A stretch of DNA of 64,000 nt, from contig JAIXKI010000002.1 of NCBI GenBank assembly GCA_026936105.1, forward strand, positions 139,556 to 203,555. The letters run 5' to 3'. A model generated the notes under the pieces. That model did no database searches and was not told the DNA's origin. It worked only from the letters and a program-made list of their open reading frames with translations. This stretch comes from Chitinophagales bacterium. Its GTDB lineage: Bacteria > Bacteroidota > Bacteroidia > Chitinophagales > Chitinophagaceae. The translations under genes and the position numbers were made by a program. This document shows positions 36,478-46,596 of this stretch, in pieces. The number at the start of each line of letters is the position of its first letter. Positions within the stretch are counted from its first letter, which is position 1.

Positions 36478-36624
36478 TTAAAAGCCGCTCATTCCTTTAT
36501 GACTGGGACAGCCACAATTACCTCCTCCTTTACCACTGCCGGAATAATAGTTACGGTTGCAACTGGTCGCAAAAACAATTCCGGCCAGTAACAGAAAAAG
36601 CGCTATTTTATTCCATCTTTTCAT
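36478..36624 (-). CDS. 48-residue small lipoprotein with Gly/Cys-rich tail
   Basis: ATG at 36624, TAA at 36478-36480. The N-terminus MKRWNKIALFLLLAGIVFATSC is a textbook lipoprotein signal (lipobox ATSC, Cys22). The mature peptide is only 27 residues: NRNYYSGSGKGGGNCGCPSH and a short end. Similar tiny lipoproteins with an NCGCP tail occur in Bacteroidota as far as I recall; function unknown. It heads a two-gene minus-strand unit with the 81-residue protein. Confidence 0.7.
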   Translation of the reverse strand: MKRWNKIALFLLLAGIVFATSCNRNYYSGSGKGGGNCGCPSHKGMSGF

Positions 36625-36701
36625 TCTAAGAAAGTTCTAAATTAAAACTATTTTACTAACAAAATATTATGCAAACCGTTCATTAAAAGAAAAAATATGT
36701 A

Positions 36702-37808
36702 ATGGATCAGGCTTCTCCCGAAAAAAAACGGCGTAAACCCCGCATTTTAGTGGCTCCACTGGACTGGGGACTGGGACATGCTACACGCTGTATTCCTGTA
36801 ATCCGGGAATTACTAAAACAAGACTGTGCTGTTTATTTAGCCGGAGAAGGGCATCAGGAAGCGCTTTTAAGAAATGAATTTTCTCAACTTCCATTTGTTC
36901 CGCTGAAAGGTTACAGGATCCATTATTCAAAAACTTCTTTGGGTCTGTTTTCCCGCCTGCTGTGGCAAGTGCCCAAAATCAAAAAAGCGATACGCCATGA
37001 GCATGACCGGCTCAAAGACCTGGTAAAGGAATTTCAACTTGATGCAGTGATCAGCGATAACCGGTATGGGTTACATCACAATTCGATACCATGTGTTTTC
37101 GTAACTCACCAGCTGCAGATAAAAACCTACGGAGGCGGATGGCCGGAAAGGGTGCTTCGAAAAAAGAATTTCTCATACATAGAAAAATTCTCTGAATGCT
37201 GGGTGCCAGACAATGCGGACAAAAGTAACCTGGCAGGTAAATTATCGCATCCTGATAAGAACATCAACATTCCTCTTAAATACATAGGCCCTTTATCAAG
37301 ATTTGAGAAAAGTGATACCGGAACCGAAAAGGGGCATTTATTATTTCTGATCTCCGGACCGGAACCTCAACGCACCATCTTTGAAAATATCATCATAAAA
37401 CAACTCGGCCTTTACGAAGGAAGAGTAACCGTTATAAGAGGGCTTCCCTCTGGCGGATCAAGTATGCCTTCAACCAGCACGATCAGGATCTTCAATCATT
37501 TACCCGCAGACGAATTGGCTTCTGAAATGAAAAGGGCCGAATATATTATTGCACGAAGCGGGTACAGTACGATCATGGATATAGTCAGGATGAAGAAAAA
37601 AAGTATTCTGATCCCCACACCCGGCCAGACGGAACAGGCATACCTTGCCGGGTATCTTTCAGAAAAAGGGTTGATAACAAGCTGTTCTCAAAAAGAATTC
37701 TCTTTACAAAAAGCGATCGGGAAAGCCGGAAATTTTTCTTATCGTTTCATAGATGAAGATAACCGGCTCAGTTCCGCGATTTCAGATCTGATCCGTTCAT
37801 TACAATAA
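36702..37808 (+). CDS. MurG-like glycosyltransferase (GT-B, family 28 type)
   Basis: A 368-residue GT-B enzyme. The N-terminal domain opens with PRILVAPLDWGLGHATRCIPVIREL, the glycine-rich acceptor-side loop of the MurG/MGDG-synthase type. The C-terminal nucleotide-sugar domain includes LLFLISGPEPQRTIFEN and EYIIARSGYSTIMDIVRMKKKSILIPTPGQTEQAYLA, the typical UDP-sugar-binding region. It is not MurG itself, since it lacks the mur-cluster context and MurG-specific N-terminus. The acceptor is unknown, possibly a lipid or cell-surface glycan. It is a single gene. Confidence 0.85.
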   Translation: MDQASPEKKRRKPRILVAPLDWGLGHATRCIPVIRELLKQDCAVYLAGEGHQEALLRNEFSQLPFVPLKGYRIHYSKTSLGLFSRLLWQVPKIKKAIRHEHDRLKDLVKEFQLDAVISDNRYGLHHNSIPCVFVTHQLQIKTYGGGWPERVLRKKNFSYIEKFSECWVPDNADKSNLAGKLSHPDKNINIPLKYIGPLSRFEKSDTGTEKGHLLFLISGPEPQRTIFENIIIKQLGLYEGRVTVIRGLPSGGSSMPSTSTIRIFNHLPADELASEMKRAEYIIARSGYSTIMDIVRMKKKSILIPTPGQTEQAYLAGYLSEKGLITSCSQKEFSLQKAIGKAGNFSYRFIDEDNRLSSAISDLIRSLQ

Positions 37809-37887
37809 AGCTCAGTCCCGTTTTTCTTCTAAGTACTATTACTATTTCAATTGACCGGTGATTGGAATATTTTAGTTGTGAAAATCC

Positions 37888-38307
37888 ATGATCATGAAAA
37901 ACTTAAAACTACTGTTTGCATCAATACTATTGATCTCAGCCTTTGCTTTTAACAGCTGTACTCCCAATAAAGATTTCACTCCGCCAACCGATGAAGTGCT
38001 TACGCATAACAACTGGAGTATAGATTACTTCTATAAAACCAAAGATCTGACCCCCGACTACAGCGGTTACAGTTTTCTTTTCAGCAGTACCGGTGCTGTT
38101 GTAATGGAGAAACAAAATGAAACCAATCTAGGTACATGGAGCATCTCGGCAGATCAGAACAATTCCGAAATCATCTCCATAAACTTCAATACCACTGATG
38201 ACAATATCAGCAAATTCAATCAGCAATGGAAAGTGACAGGGAAGACCTCATCACTTTTACAATTTGAGGGGAATGCCGGTTCATCCCAGCTTCGTATCAG
38301 GCATTAA
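37888..38307 (+). CDS. Lipocalin-like small lipoprotein of unknown function
   Basis: A 139-residue protein, or 137 from the second ATG at 37894. The signal ends in AFNSC (lipobox), so the product is membrane-anchored. The mature part (NNWSIDYFYKTKD, then FLFSSTGAVVMEK, GTWSISAD, FNQQWKVTG) alternates polar and hydrophobic residues as in the lipocalin-like/DUF families of Bacteroidota, where a short beta-barrel is expected. Function unknown. It is convergent with sixA (10 bp between stops). Confidence 0.72.
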   Translation: MIMKNLKLLFASILLISAFAFNSCTPNKDFTPPTDEVLTHNNWSIDYFYKTKDLTPDYSGYSFLFSSTGAVVMEKQNETNLGTWSISADQNNSEIISINFNTTDDNISKFNQQWKVTGKTSSLLQFEGNAGSSQLRIRH

Positions 38308-38317
38308 TAGCCCATCA

Positions 38318-38812
38318 TTACACAGAAACCCGGGGATAATCGAAGAACAGGAACCTTTTCTTTGCCTCTTTAAATGTGGCCCAGCTTTCTGTTTCAGCTT
38401 TTACTGCAAAAATTCCACAGGTCGGAATATTGTCAATGTGCACTTCGGTAAGGTCATTGGCAAGATCGGTAATCGAAGGATTGTGAGAAAACACAGCAAT
38501 GCATCCGGCATCATCATTTATTTTTTGTATCACCTCATAAAATACTTCTACAGGAGCTAAATACAGTTCTGTTTTAAAAATAATTTTTTCGTGACCGATT
38601 TTCAGTTCGTTGGCAAAAAACTTTGCTGTTTTAGCCGCACGTTTTGCCGGGCTGGAAATAAGCAGATCAATGTTGAGGCCTTTGGCTGCAAGCCTTCTTG
38701 CCATGGCAGGGGCATCATTTTTTCCTCTTTCGCTCAATGGCCTTTCAAAATCATTGACAGCTCCATCGCCCTGGCTGCTTTTTGCATGACGGACCAGAAT
38801 AAGAATTTTCAA
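38318..38812 (-). CDS. sixA: Phosphohistidine phosphatase SixA-like
   Basis: A histidine-phosphatase-superfamily protein of 164 residues. The catalytic RH is R8-H9 in LILVRHAKSS, with RPLSERGKNDA, ISSPAKRAAKTAKF (second Arg) and VFSHNPSI (second His). The small size and SHNP motif are those of SixA, which removes phosphate from His-phosphorylated phosphotransfer proteins in E. coli. The physiological partner here is unknown. Confidence 0.88.
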   Translation of the reverse strand: MKILILVRHAKSSQGDGAVNDFERPLSERGKNDAPAMARRLAAKGLNIDLLISSPAKRAAKTAKFFANELKIGHEKIIFKTELYLAPVEVFYEVIQKINDDAGCIAVFSHNPSITDLANDLTEVHIDNIPTCGIFAVKAETESWATFKEAKKRFLFFDYPRVSV

Positions 38813-38916
38813 AGCTCTTTTCTTTTGATTAAAGTTACAAATTCTATATTCAGGATGACAGGCTTGATCCGGTTTTGAAGATATGAAAAGGATCTTCTCC
38901 CTTTTCTCTTACTTGA

Positions 38917-38942
38917 ATTTTGTGATTTGGATTTTGTGATTT
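38917..38942. repeat. Short tandem repeat downstream of the purF-like gene
   Basis: The 12-mer ATTTTGTGATTT occurs at 38917-38928 and 38931-38942 (14-bp period), directly beside the purF-like stop codon. No hairpin is formed. Confidence 0.6.
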
Positions 38943-40790
38943 TCAATATCCTCTTATGTTCTTGCCTTCCATATAATTCATGAAGGCTTTGTTTACAACC
39001 CGGTTGCCGCCGGGAGTAGGATAGTTGCCGGTGAAATACCAGTCCCCGAGATTTTGAGGGCAGGACTGATGTAGTGTTTCTATACTTTGAAAGATCACCT
39101 GCACCGGAATATGAATTTCTTTCGGAGTGATCAGTTCAGCGATCTTGGCAGAGATCTCCTCATTGGTGAATTGTTTATACAATTGTTTCACCACATTCTC
39201 TGTATGGAGCCGGTTGTTGCGCTGCAAATCTTTGCAACGTTCCAGAAGATCGTTCAGGCAGGAAGTCTTATTCCTCTCTTTCAGCAATTCAATAGCAGCA
39301 TTAAAGGCAATAAAATCACCCAGCTTACTCATGTCAATACCATAACAATCAGGATAACGGATCTGTGGGGAAGATGAAACCACAATGATGCGTCTGGGCT
39401 TTAACCGGGCCAGCATCCTGATGATACTTTCTTTCAGAGTTGTTCCTCTTACAATGGAATCATCAATCACCACTAAAGTATCCTGATGATCACGGACGGT
39501 CCCGTAGGTGACATCATAAACGTGCTGTACCATCTCATTTCTTTCTGCATCTTCGGTGATGAAAGTCCGCATCTTCACATCTTTAATGGCAATCTTTTCA
39601 ATACGGACACGGCGGTTGATCATTTCATCCAGTTTCTCTGCATCAATATCTTTCCCCCAACTTAATATCCGTTCAATCTTGATCTTGCTTAGATAGTCTT
39701 CCATTCCCTTCAATAATCCGTAAAAGGCAACTTCTGCCGTATTGGGAATAAAAGAAAAGATCGTATTCTTCAAGTCATGGTCTATAGCATTCAGTACCTG
39801 CTCGCTGAGATAATATCCCAATGAATTACGTTCCCTGTAGATTTCTTCATCACCTCCGCGGGAAAAATAAATACGTTCAAAGCTGCAGGCTTTTCTCTCT
39901 TTGGGTTCCAGCACCTGAACGATGTTAGGATTACCCTTCTCATCAATGATCAGCGCTTCTCCCGGCATCAGTTCGCTGACCTGGTCTTTACCAAGATTAA
40001 AGGCAGTGCGTATGGCAGGCCTCTCCGATGCGACAACCACCACTTCATCATTATAATAATAATAAGAAGGTCGTATGCCATTCGCATCTCTGAATGCAAA
40101 ACCGATCCCATTTCCGGTAACCCCGCCAACATGAAATCCACCATCGAACAATGGCAATGCTTTTTTTAAAATAGCGGCAATATCCAGGTGTTCAGGAGAA
40201 CTTTCGTCCGCTTTGACCAGAAAGTGATAGATAACTTCCATCATTGCCGCAAGATCACTTTGCTTTTGAAATTCTCCCGGTTCAAAATTTATCAATGAGA
40301 AAAGTTCTTCCGTATTGACAAGATTGAAATTTCCTGCCAGCGCAAGGTTTCTTGAAAGAATAGTATGTCGTTTTAAAAAGGGATGACAAAATTCAACATT
40401 GTTCTTTCCCTGGGTGCCATAGCGCAGATGTCCCAGCAGCAATTCACCCATGCAGGAAATATGGCCTTTCATCAATCCCGGGTGTTTCTTGATATCCGGA
40501 TTGAATTTCTCCAATTCATTTACTTCTTCTCCAATCTGCCTGAAAATATCTGAAATAGATTGCGATGCATTGCTGCGGATTCGTTTTAAAAACGGATATC
40601 CCGGCTCTACATCAGTTTTGACTACGGCTATTCCGGCGCCATCCTGCCCCCGGTTATGTTGTTTCTCCATCAGCAGGTAGAGTTTATTCAAACCCCACAT
40701 CACAGTACCGTAGCGTTTCCGGTAATATGAAAACGGCTTTCTGAGACGGATGAGTGCTAATCCGCATTCGTGTTTGATCGGGTCGCTCAT
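38943..40790 (-). CDS. purF: Amidophosphoribosyltransferase (PurF) family protein, long form
   Basis: Family enzymes convert PRPP and glutamine to phosphoribosylamine, the first committed purine step. At 615 residues it is longer than usual PurF (about 460-510). The class II glutamine amidotransferase nucleophile would be Cys9 (MSDPIKHECGLALI), requiring removal of eight residues. NRGQDGAGIAV and the GHLRYGTQGKNN region are present. The PRPP loop is TLVVIDDSIVRGTTLKES (D443-D444), followed by SSPQIRYPDCYGID. The extra length lies in the middle and C-terminus. Whether it is the main PurF or a paralogue cannot be told; no pur genes are adjacent. Confidence 0.87.
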   Translation of the reverse strand: MSDPIKHECGLALIRLRKPFSYYRKRYGTVMWGLNKLYLLMEKQHNRGQDGAGIAVVKTDVEPGYPFLKRIRSNASQSISDIFRQIGEEVNELEKFNPDIKKHPGLMKGHISCMGELLLGHLRYGTQGKNNVEFCHPFLKRHTILSRNLALAGNFNLVNTEELFSLINFEPGEFQKQSDLAAMMEVIYHFLVKADESSPEHLDIAAILKKALPLFDGGFHVGGVTGNGIGFAFRDANGIRPSYYYYNDEVVVVASERPAIRTAFNLGKDQVSELMPGEALIIDEKGNPNIVQVLEPKERKACSFERIYFSRGGDEEIYRERNSLGYYLSEQVLNAIDHDLKNTIFSFIPNTAEVAFYGLLKGMEDYLSKIKIERILSWGKDIDAEKLDEMINRRVRIEKIAIKDVKMRTFITEDAERNEMVQHVYDVTYGTVRDHQDTLVVIDDSIVRGTTLKESIIRMLARLKPRRIIVVSSSPQIRYPDCYGIDMSKLGDFIAFNAAIELLKERNKTSCLNDLLERCKDLQRNNRLHTENVVKQLYKQFTNEEISAKIAELITPKEIHIPVQVIFQSIETLHQSCPQNLGDWYFTGNYPTPGGNRVVNKAFMNYMEGKNIRGY

Positions 40791-40852
40791 GAAGAATGAA
40801 GGAGCCGCAAAGTTATGAGTTGAAAAATTAATGAACGGAGTTAAAATATATT

Positions 40853-42256
40853 TTAGAAAGCCTTGCCTTCTTTTTCAGAAAGTTTCTTCAGATTGGAGCA
40901 CTCATTTTTTGCCTGGCTGTCTATCATAATGTAATAGGTTGGAATTTTAGCTTCAATCCATTTCTGAAGCGCTTCATCTTTTTTCTTTGCCAACGCCCAT
41001 TGAGAGATCTTGCTGTAGTCGTCATGCATGTTCATCCGGTGCGGTTCCGACCTTGACTTCAGATAAACAATACGAACCCCTTTTTTCATCTGACCGGCAT
41101 CAAAAACCACAGGTTGCGAATATTCCCCCACTTTCATAGTGCTGATCGTGGTTACCATATCCCTGTCCAACTGATCAATCGTTACATAAGGTGCTCCATC
41201 CCTGTTCAACAGGAACGGCCCGCTGAATTTGGCTTGCTCATCTTCGCTGTATTTCCCTGCAGCTTCATTGAACCCGATAGTGCCGGCAATGATCCTGGAA
41301 CGCACAGAATCCAGTTTCTCTTTGGCTTCATTGATCTCCACATCCGTTACCGGCGGTATCATCAGAATATGACGAACCACCGCATCATCGCCATTCTTAT
41401 CCACCATTTGAATAATGTGATACCCGAATTTTGATCTTACCGGAGGCGAAATTTCTCCGTTTTTCAAACGGAATGCTGCAGCAAGAAATGCAGGGTCCAC
41501 ATCTTTGTCATTACGGTTTATTTGAAATTGTCCACCCTGATCTTTGGTTCCGGGGTCCTGCGAAACCCTTTTTGCCAGTTCGGCAAAAGTGATCATCCTG
41601 GTTTCAACCTGTTTTTTATAATTATTCAACTCATCCATAATGTATTTATCCATATCCCTCGAAGCTTTCGGATAAATAACGATCTGGCCTATCTCGAGTT
41701 CGGATTCAAAAAACGGTAAACTGTCTTTAGGGATCTTGTCAAAGAAATCCTTAACCTCATTCGGTGTGATCTTTACATTCTCAACTATTTTTTTCTGCAT
41801 GGCAGTGGCCAGCTTATTTTCTTTCACCGATTCTCTTGCATCATCCTTGATCTGGTAAATGGTTTTGCCGGCAACTTCTTCCAGTGTCTGCTGGCTGCCT
41901 CCCATCTGATTAATGAAATACCGAACCCGCTGGTCCAGATCTGCTTCTACCTCTTCGTCCGTAACCGGCAAGGAATCTTTTTGTGCCTGCAGCATGAGCA
42001 TTTTTGATACAATTGCCTGTTCAGTCAGAAGACAGTCTGCATTGTCGGGAACACTACCTCCCTGGCGGACAATATCAGAAATGGAATTTTTTATATCTGA
42101 TTGAAGAATGATCTTATCACCGACAATGGCAAGGATCTTATCTGCCACTACTTTTTTGGGTTGTGCCTGAACTAAAACAACACTGCCCAAAAGCAGCAAA
42201 ACTGCCAATGTGAGTCTTTTCTGAAACAACATGAATTCAAAAATACTTTTCCTCAT
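40853..42256 (-). CDS. SurA-like periplasmic peptidyl-prolyl isomerase
   Basis: A 467-residue outer-membrane-protein chaperone. The signal peptide ends VLVQAQ; ATG 42256 and ATG 42232 are both possible starts, the second giving a shorter signal. The SurA N-domain signature is VVADKILAIVGDKIILQSDIKNSI. Parvulin domain 1 (about 185-285) ends GYHIIQMV and domain 2 (about 288-390) begins VRHILMIPP. It lies between the purF-like gene and infB on the minus strand, 92 bp after infB. Its role in outer-membrane protein assembly is inferred from family. Confidence 0.9.
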   Translation of the reverse strand: MRKSIFEFMLFQKRLTLAVLLLLGSVVLVQAQPKKVVADKILAIVGDKIILQSDIKNSISDIVRQGGSVPDNADCLLTEQAIVSKMLMLQAQKDSLPVTDEEVEADLDQRVRYFINQMGGSQQTLEEVAGKTIYQIKDDARESVKENKLATAMQKKIVENVKITPNEVKDFFDKIPKDSLPFFESELEIGQIVIYPKASRDMDKYIMDELNNYKKQVETRMITFAELAKRVSQDPGTKDQGGQFQINRNDKDVDPAFLAAAFRLKNGEISPPVRSKFGYHIIQMVDKNGDDAVVRHILMIPPVTDVEINEAKEKLDSVRSRIIAGTIGFNEAAGKYSEDEQAKFSGPFLLNRDGAPYVTIDQLDRDMVTTISTMKVGEYSQPVVFDAGQMKKGVRIVYLKSRSEPHRMNMHDDYSKISQWALAKKKDEALQKWIEAKIPTYYIMIDSQAKNECSNLKKLSEKEGKAF

Positions 42257-42348
42257 AAAACATTATACAGATCCGGGGCCTATTTAACAAATATTTCATG
42301 CGATGACATAATCAGAATGCAGAAATACAAAGTAAGAAAAAAGGAGGA

Positions 42349-45150
42349 TCAAAGTGTTCTCTTTACTTCTTCCTCTTCATAAGCTTCAACCTCATCACCT
42401 ACTTTTATATCAGAATAGTTTTTAATAGTAAGTCCGCATTCCATACCGGCCTGAACTTCTTTTGCATCATCTTTGAATCTCTTGAGTGATCCAAGTTCAG
42501 CGCTTGCACCTTCACCAACCGGATAGATAACAATGCCATCCCTGATGAGTCTGATCTTGGAATCACGCTTGATCTTTCCGTCACGGACATAGCATCCGGC
42601 CACAACTGCCTTATCGAACTTGAATACTTCTCTGATTTCGACGTTGGCAATAATCTTTTCCCTGATGGTAGGCTCCAGCATTCCCTCCATAGCGCTCTTA
42701 ATTTCTTCAATAGCGTTATAAATGATGGAGTACGTCCTTATCTGGATGCCTGCATTTTCTGCAAGTTTGGATGCCTGTAGTGAAGGCCGTACGTTGAAAC
42801 CGATGATCACGGCATCGGAAGCTTCGGCAAGAACCACATCACTCTCGTTAATCTGTCCTACTCCCTTATGAATTACATTAACAAGTATCTCTTCTGTTGA
42901 TAACTTCTGTAAGGAATCACTCAACGCTTCCACCGAACCGTCCACATCTCCTTTGATGATGACATTGAGTTCTTTAAAATTACCTAATGCCAGGCGGCGA
43001 CCGATTTCATCCAAAGTGATGTGTTTCCTGGCCCGCATTCCCTGCTCCCTGAGAATCTGTGCTCTCCGGTTCGCAATATCCTTTGCTTCCGACTCATCAT
43101 GGTAAACTTTGAACTTCTCTCCGGCTTGCGGAGCGCCATTCAATCCCAATATCAGTGCAGGACTGGAAGGTCCTGCCTCATCCTGTTTCTTATTACGTTC
43201 ATTAAACATTGCTTTCACACGGCCATAGTATTGGCCGCTGACAACAAGATCACCGGTGTGAAGTGTACCATTCTCCACCAGCAAAGTTGCAACATAACCA
43301 CGTCCTTTATCCAAAGATGCTTCAATAATAGTACCCGTTGCTGCCTTGTCCGGATTGGCCTTCAGGTTAAGTAATTCTGCTTCCAGCAATACCTTTTCCA
43401 GTAATTGATCAACGTTTATTCCTTTTTTAGCAGAGATCTCCTGGCTCTGGTATTTTCCTCCCCAATCCTCTACCAGCAAATTCATCTGAGAGAGCTGTTC
43501 ATAAATTTTCTGGGGGTTAGCTCCATCTTTATCAATTTTGTTGATAGCAAAGATCATTGGAACACCTGCCGCCTGCGCATGGCTGATAGCTTCCCGGGTC
43601 TGAGGCATCACTGCATCATCGGCAGCAATAACGATTACTGCTATGTCCGTGACCTTTGCACCTCTTGCACGCATGGCAGTAAATGCTTCGTGGCCGGGAG
43701 TGTCCAGAAAAGTAATTTCCTTTCCATTACTTAAGGTTACCTGGTAAGCTCCAATATGCTGGGTAATGCCTCCTGCCTCTCCTGCCACCACATTTGCATT
43801 GCGTATATAGTCAAGTAAAGATGTTTTACCATGGTCCACATGGCCCATAATAGTTACGATAGGGGAACGGGGTTTGAGATCTTCTTCATTATCCTCTTCT
43901 TCCTGTTCTTCCAATTCCAGGTGCTTCTCCATATCAATGAATTCAACATCGAATCCGAATTCACTGGCCACTAATTCAATCACTTCGGCATCCAGGCGTT
44001 GATTAATAGAGACCATTATTCCCAGGCTCATACATTTGCTGATCACCTCGGCAAAGCTGACATCCATAAGGTTTGCCAGCTCGCTTACACTGATAAATTC
44101 AGTGACCTTCAATTTATGAGCGGTTTCCGCGTCTCCCATTGTTTCGGACAATGCCGTCCTGCCATGGCCCGTTTTGGGTTTACGTCCTCTTTCGCGACTT
44201 ACACCCCCGGCAATTTTTGCCTGTGTCTGCCTGATCTTTTCTTTGATCTCCTTTTCATCAATTATTTTTTCTTCGGGCTGCACAACACCTCTGCGACCTC
44301 CTCCCCCTCCTCCTCTTCGATTCCTTCTGTCATCACGGTTGAATCCGCCATGCTTTTTCTCCCTGTCTTTAAACAGGTCTTCCTTCTTAACCTCTTTCTT
44401 CTCGATCGGGATTCTTTTTCTTTTCCTCTTCTCTTCTTTTTTGGGTCTGGTATCACTGTCCACCGGCAATTCTATCTTTCCCAGGATTTTCGGTCCGGTC
44501 AATTTTTCCACTTCAATATTTTCGATCACCGGAGGCAATTCTTCCTGCACAGATGGTTCTTCCACGGGTTTTTCAGGCTCTTTTTCTACAACCGGTTCTT
44601 CTTCTTTCTTAGACTTTTTCTTTGCTGATTTCTTTGCCGCCTTTTCTGTATCCGCTTCCGCTGCTGCCTCTTCTTTCTTCTTCTTTCCTGTTTTCTTTGG
44701 ACGGGTTGACGAATCAATGGCTGAAAGATCAATTTTATCAATGACCTTAGGTTGTTCAAGTTCCGGCGCATCAACCTTAATGATCTCTTCTTGGGGTGTT
44801 TCTTCTTTTTGAGTTTTTGTTTTCGCCGGTTTTTCTTCCTTGGGTGCTTCTTCTTTTTTGGCCGTTTTCTTATCTTCCTTTTTGAATACGATCTCTTCGT
44901 CTTCTTTTCTCTTTTTGGGTTCGGCTTGTGTTCCTTTGGGCAGATCTACCTGATCGCTCTTCATCTTAGCCACTTTATCACTCTGAAATTCCGACTGCAA
45001 AGCCCGATACATTTCTTCGGTGAGCTTGGAAGTAGGTTTCAGATCATCTTTTGAAAATCCCTTATCAATCAGAAAATCAATAAGAGTATCCTGACCAATG
45101 TTAAACTCTTTGGCCGCACCTAATAATCTCGGAAGTTTTAATTCTGCCAT
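42349..45150 (-). CDS. infB: Translation initiation factor IF-2
   Basis: A 933-residue GTPase that places initiator tRNA on the 30S subunit. The N-terminal IF2_N module ([22 protein letters not shown]) is followed by a long low-complexity Lys/Glu/Pro region (about 75-300) and a Gly/Arg-rich patch ([14 protein letters not shown]). The G domain starts at about 430: G1 GHVDHGKTS (G436), G3 DTPGHEAF, G4 NKID. Domains II-IV follow to the end. It is the third gene of rimP-nusA-infB, 99 bp after nusA. Confidence 0.98.
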   Translation of the reverse strand: MAELKLPRLLGAAKEFNIGQDTLIDFLIDKGFSKDDLKPTSKLTEEMYRALQSEFQSDKVAKMKSDQVDLPKGTQAEPKKRKEDEEIVFKKEDKKTAKKEEAPKEEKPAKTKTQKEETPQEEIIKVDAPELEQPKVIDKIDLSAIDSSTRPKKTGKKKKEEAAAEADTEKAAKKSAKKKSKKEEEPVVEKEPEKPVEEPSVQEELPPVIENIEVEKLTGPKILGKIELPVDSDTRPKKEEKRKRKRIPIEKKEVKKEDLFKDREKKHGGFNRDDRRNRRGGGGGGRRGVVQPEEKIIDEKEIKEKIRQTQAKIAGGVSRERGRKPKTGHGRTALSETMGDAETAHKLKVTEFISVSELANLMDVSFAEVISKCMSLGIMVSINQRLDAEVIELVASEFGFDVEFIDMEKHLELEEQEEEDNEEDLKPRSPIVTIMGHVDHGKTSLLDYIRNANVVAGEAGGITQHIGAYQVTLSNGKEITFLDTPGHEAFTAMRARGAKVTDIAVIVIAADDAVMPQTREAISHAQAAGVPMIFAINKIDKDGANPQKIYEQLSQMNLLVEDWGGKYQSQEISAKKGINVDQLLEKVLLEAELLNLKANPDKAATGTIIEASLDKGRGYVATLLVENGTLHTGDLVVSGQYYGRVKAMFNERNKKQDEAGPSSPALILGLNGAPQAGEKFKVYHDESEAKDIANRRAQILREQGMRARKHITLDEIGRRLALGNFKELNVIIKGDVDGSVEALSDSLQKLSTEEILVNVIHKGVGQINESDVVLAEASDAVIIGFNVRPSLQASKLAENAGIQIRTYSIIYNAIEEIKSAMEGMLEPTIREKIIANVEIREVFKFDKAVVAGCYVRDGKIKRDSKIRLIRDGIVIYPVGEGASAELGSLKRFKDDAKEVQAGMECGLTIKNYSDIKVGDEVEAYEEEEVKRTL

Positions 45151-45249
45151 TCAAAAATTTTAGTCAAATGAATCAAATGGGTCTGATCTGTCATCTTATG
45201 TTGCCATGAACCTTGTGGAATTCTCCTGAATTCCATGACCTACCGACCG

Positions 45250-46497
45250 TTATTCTTTTTCAAATTCTTCCTGTAATACTTTTCTCAAATCTTCAATAGT
45301 CTCTTTTTCAAGATCAGTTCTGCGCTCCAGTTCTTCCGGTGTAAGGTCCAAAACACTTCTTGCAGTGTCGCACCCGACACGTTTCAGCTCGTCGATCACC
45401 CAGGTTTCTATCTCATCACTGAATTCATCCAGGTCAATATCAAACTCTTCCACTTCACCTTCGTTATCACGATAAACATCCAATTCATATCCTGTCAGCT
45501 CGCTTGCTAATTTAATATTGACTCCACGGCGCCCTATTGCCAGAGATACCTGATCGGGCTTCAGATACACATTAGCGTGTTTATTTTCCTGATCCAGTTC
45601 CATATTGGTGATCTTTGCTGGAGTGAGTGAACGCTGGATCAGCAATTGAATATTGTTGGTCCAGTTGATCACGTCAATGTTTTCATTTTTCAATTCACGT
45701 ACAATGCCATGGATACGGCTTCCTTTCATTCCCACACAGGCGCCAACGGGATCTATACGGTCATCATAAGACTCTACAGCTACTTTAGCCCTTTCCCCCG
45801 GATCCCTGACAATCTTTTTTATCACGATCAATCCATCAAAAATTTCCGGTACCTCAATCTCCAGTAATTTAGCAAGAAATTCAGGTGAAGTTCGGGAAAG
45901 AATGATGACAGGCGTATTGTTTTTCATATCCACCTTTTTCACTACGGCACGTATGGTTTCCCCTTTTTTGAAATAATCCTGTGGGATCTGCTCGCTTTTC
46001 GGCAGTATTAACTCATTCCCTTCCTCATCCAGAAGAAGGATTTCCTTTTTCCATACCTGATACACCTCAGCACTGACAATTTCACCAACCCTGTCTCCGT
46101 ATTTTTTTGCCAGCACATTTTTCTTCAGATCGTTGATACGGCTGGCGAGCGTTTGCTTTGCAGCAAGGATAGCCCTTCTGCCAAAGTCATACAGGTCGAT
46201 TTCTTCAAGCAATTCTTCACCCACTTCAAAGTCAGGTTCGATCTTTACAGCATCTTTATAAGAAACCTGAGCCAGCGGGTCTTCCACTTGTCCGTCTTCC
46301 ACTATCATCCTGTGCCGGATGATTTCCAGGTCGCCTTTTTCCGCATTCACAATGACATCAAAGTTCTCATCACTACCGTATTTTTTCCGGAGTAGTGTTT
46401 TAAAAACATCTTCCACTACTTTCATCATGGTTGGGCGGTCAATATTTTCCGCATCCTTGAACTCTTGAAAAGCTTCGATCAAATTGATACTTGCCAT
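45250..46497 (-). CDS. nusA: Transcription termination/antitermination factor NusA
   Basis: A 415-residue RNA-polymerase-associated factor. It has the N-terminal domain (ASINLIEAFQEFKDAENIDRPTM), an S1 domain (about 135-200, VGEIVSAEVYQVWKKEILL), and two KH domains with the signature DPVGACVGMKGSRIHGIVREL and the later VSLAIGRRGVNIKLASELTG. A short acidic C-terminal domain replaces the E. coli acidic repeats, as is usual in this phylum. Second gene of the rimP operon. Confidence 0.98.
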   Translation of the reverse strand: MASINLIEAFQEFKDAENIDRPTMMKVVEDVFKTLLRKKYGSDENFDVIVNAEKGDLEIIRHRMIVEDGQVEDPLAQVSYKDAVKIEPDFEVGEELLEEIDLYDFGRRAILAAKQTLASRINDLKKNVLAKKYGDRVGEIVSAEVYQVWKKEILLLDEEGNELILPKSEQIPQDYFKKGETIRAVVKKVDMKNNTPVIILSRTSPEFLAKLLEIEVPEIFDGLIVIKKIVRDPGERAKVAVESYDDRIDPVGACVGMKGSRIHGIVRELKNENIDVINWTNNIQLLIQRSLTPAKITNMELDQENKHANVYLKPDQVSLAIGRRGVNIKLASELTGYELDVYRDNEGEVEEFDIDLDEFSDEIETWVIDELKRVGCDTARSVLDLTPEELERRTDLEKETIEDLRKVLQEEFEKE

Positions 46498-46596
46498 AAT
46501 TCGAAATTTTGAAAAGGGACATTATGAACCAATATCCCGATTAAAACCTTATTTGAATTTTTGTTGATTTAATATTTTCAAAATCTATATTGCGTT

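Noticed and set aside
36179-36481. 100-codon plus-strand frame
   Set aside because: Antisense to the 81-residue minus-strand gene, whose sequence and position after the lipoprotein are more gene-like.
44286-44330. Low-complexity CTC/TCC-rich DNA that looks like a microsatellite
   Set aside because: It encodes the Arg/Gly-rich patch of IF-2 on the minus strand; explained by coding sequence.
43999-44812. Long plus-strand frames (about 210 codons) opposite infB
   Set aside because: Phe/Ser/Leu-rich translations produced by the complement of the Lys/Glu-rich IF-2 N-terminus; antisense artefacts.
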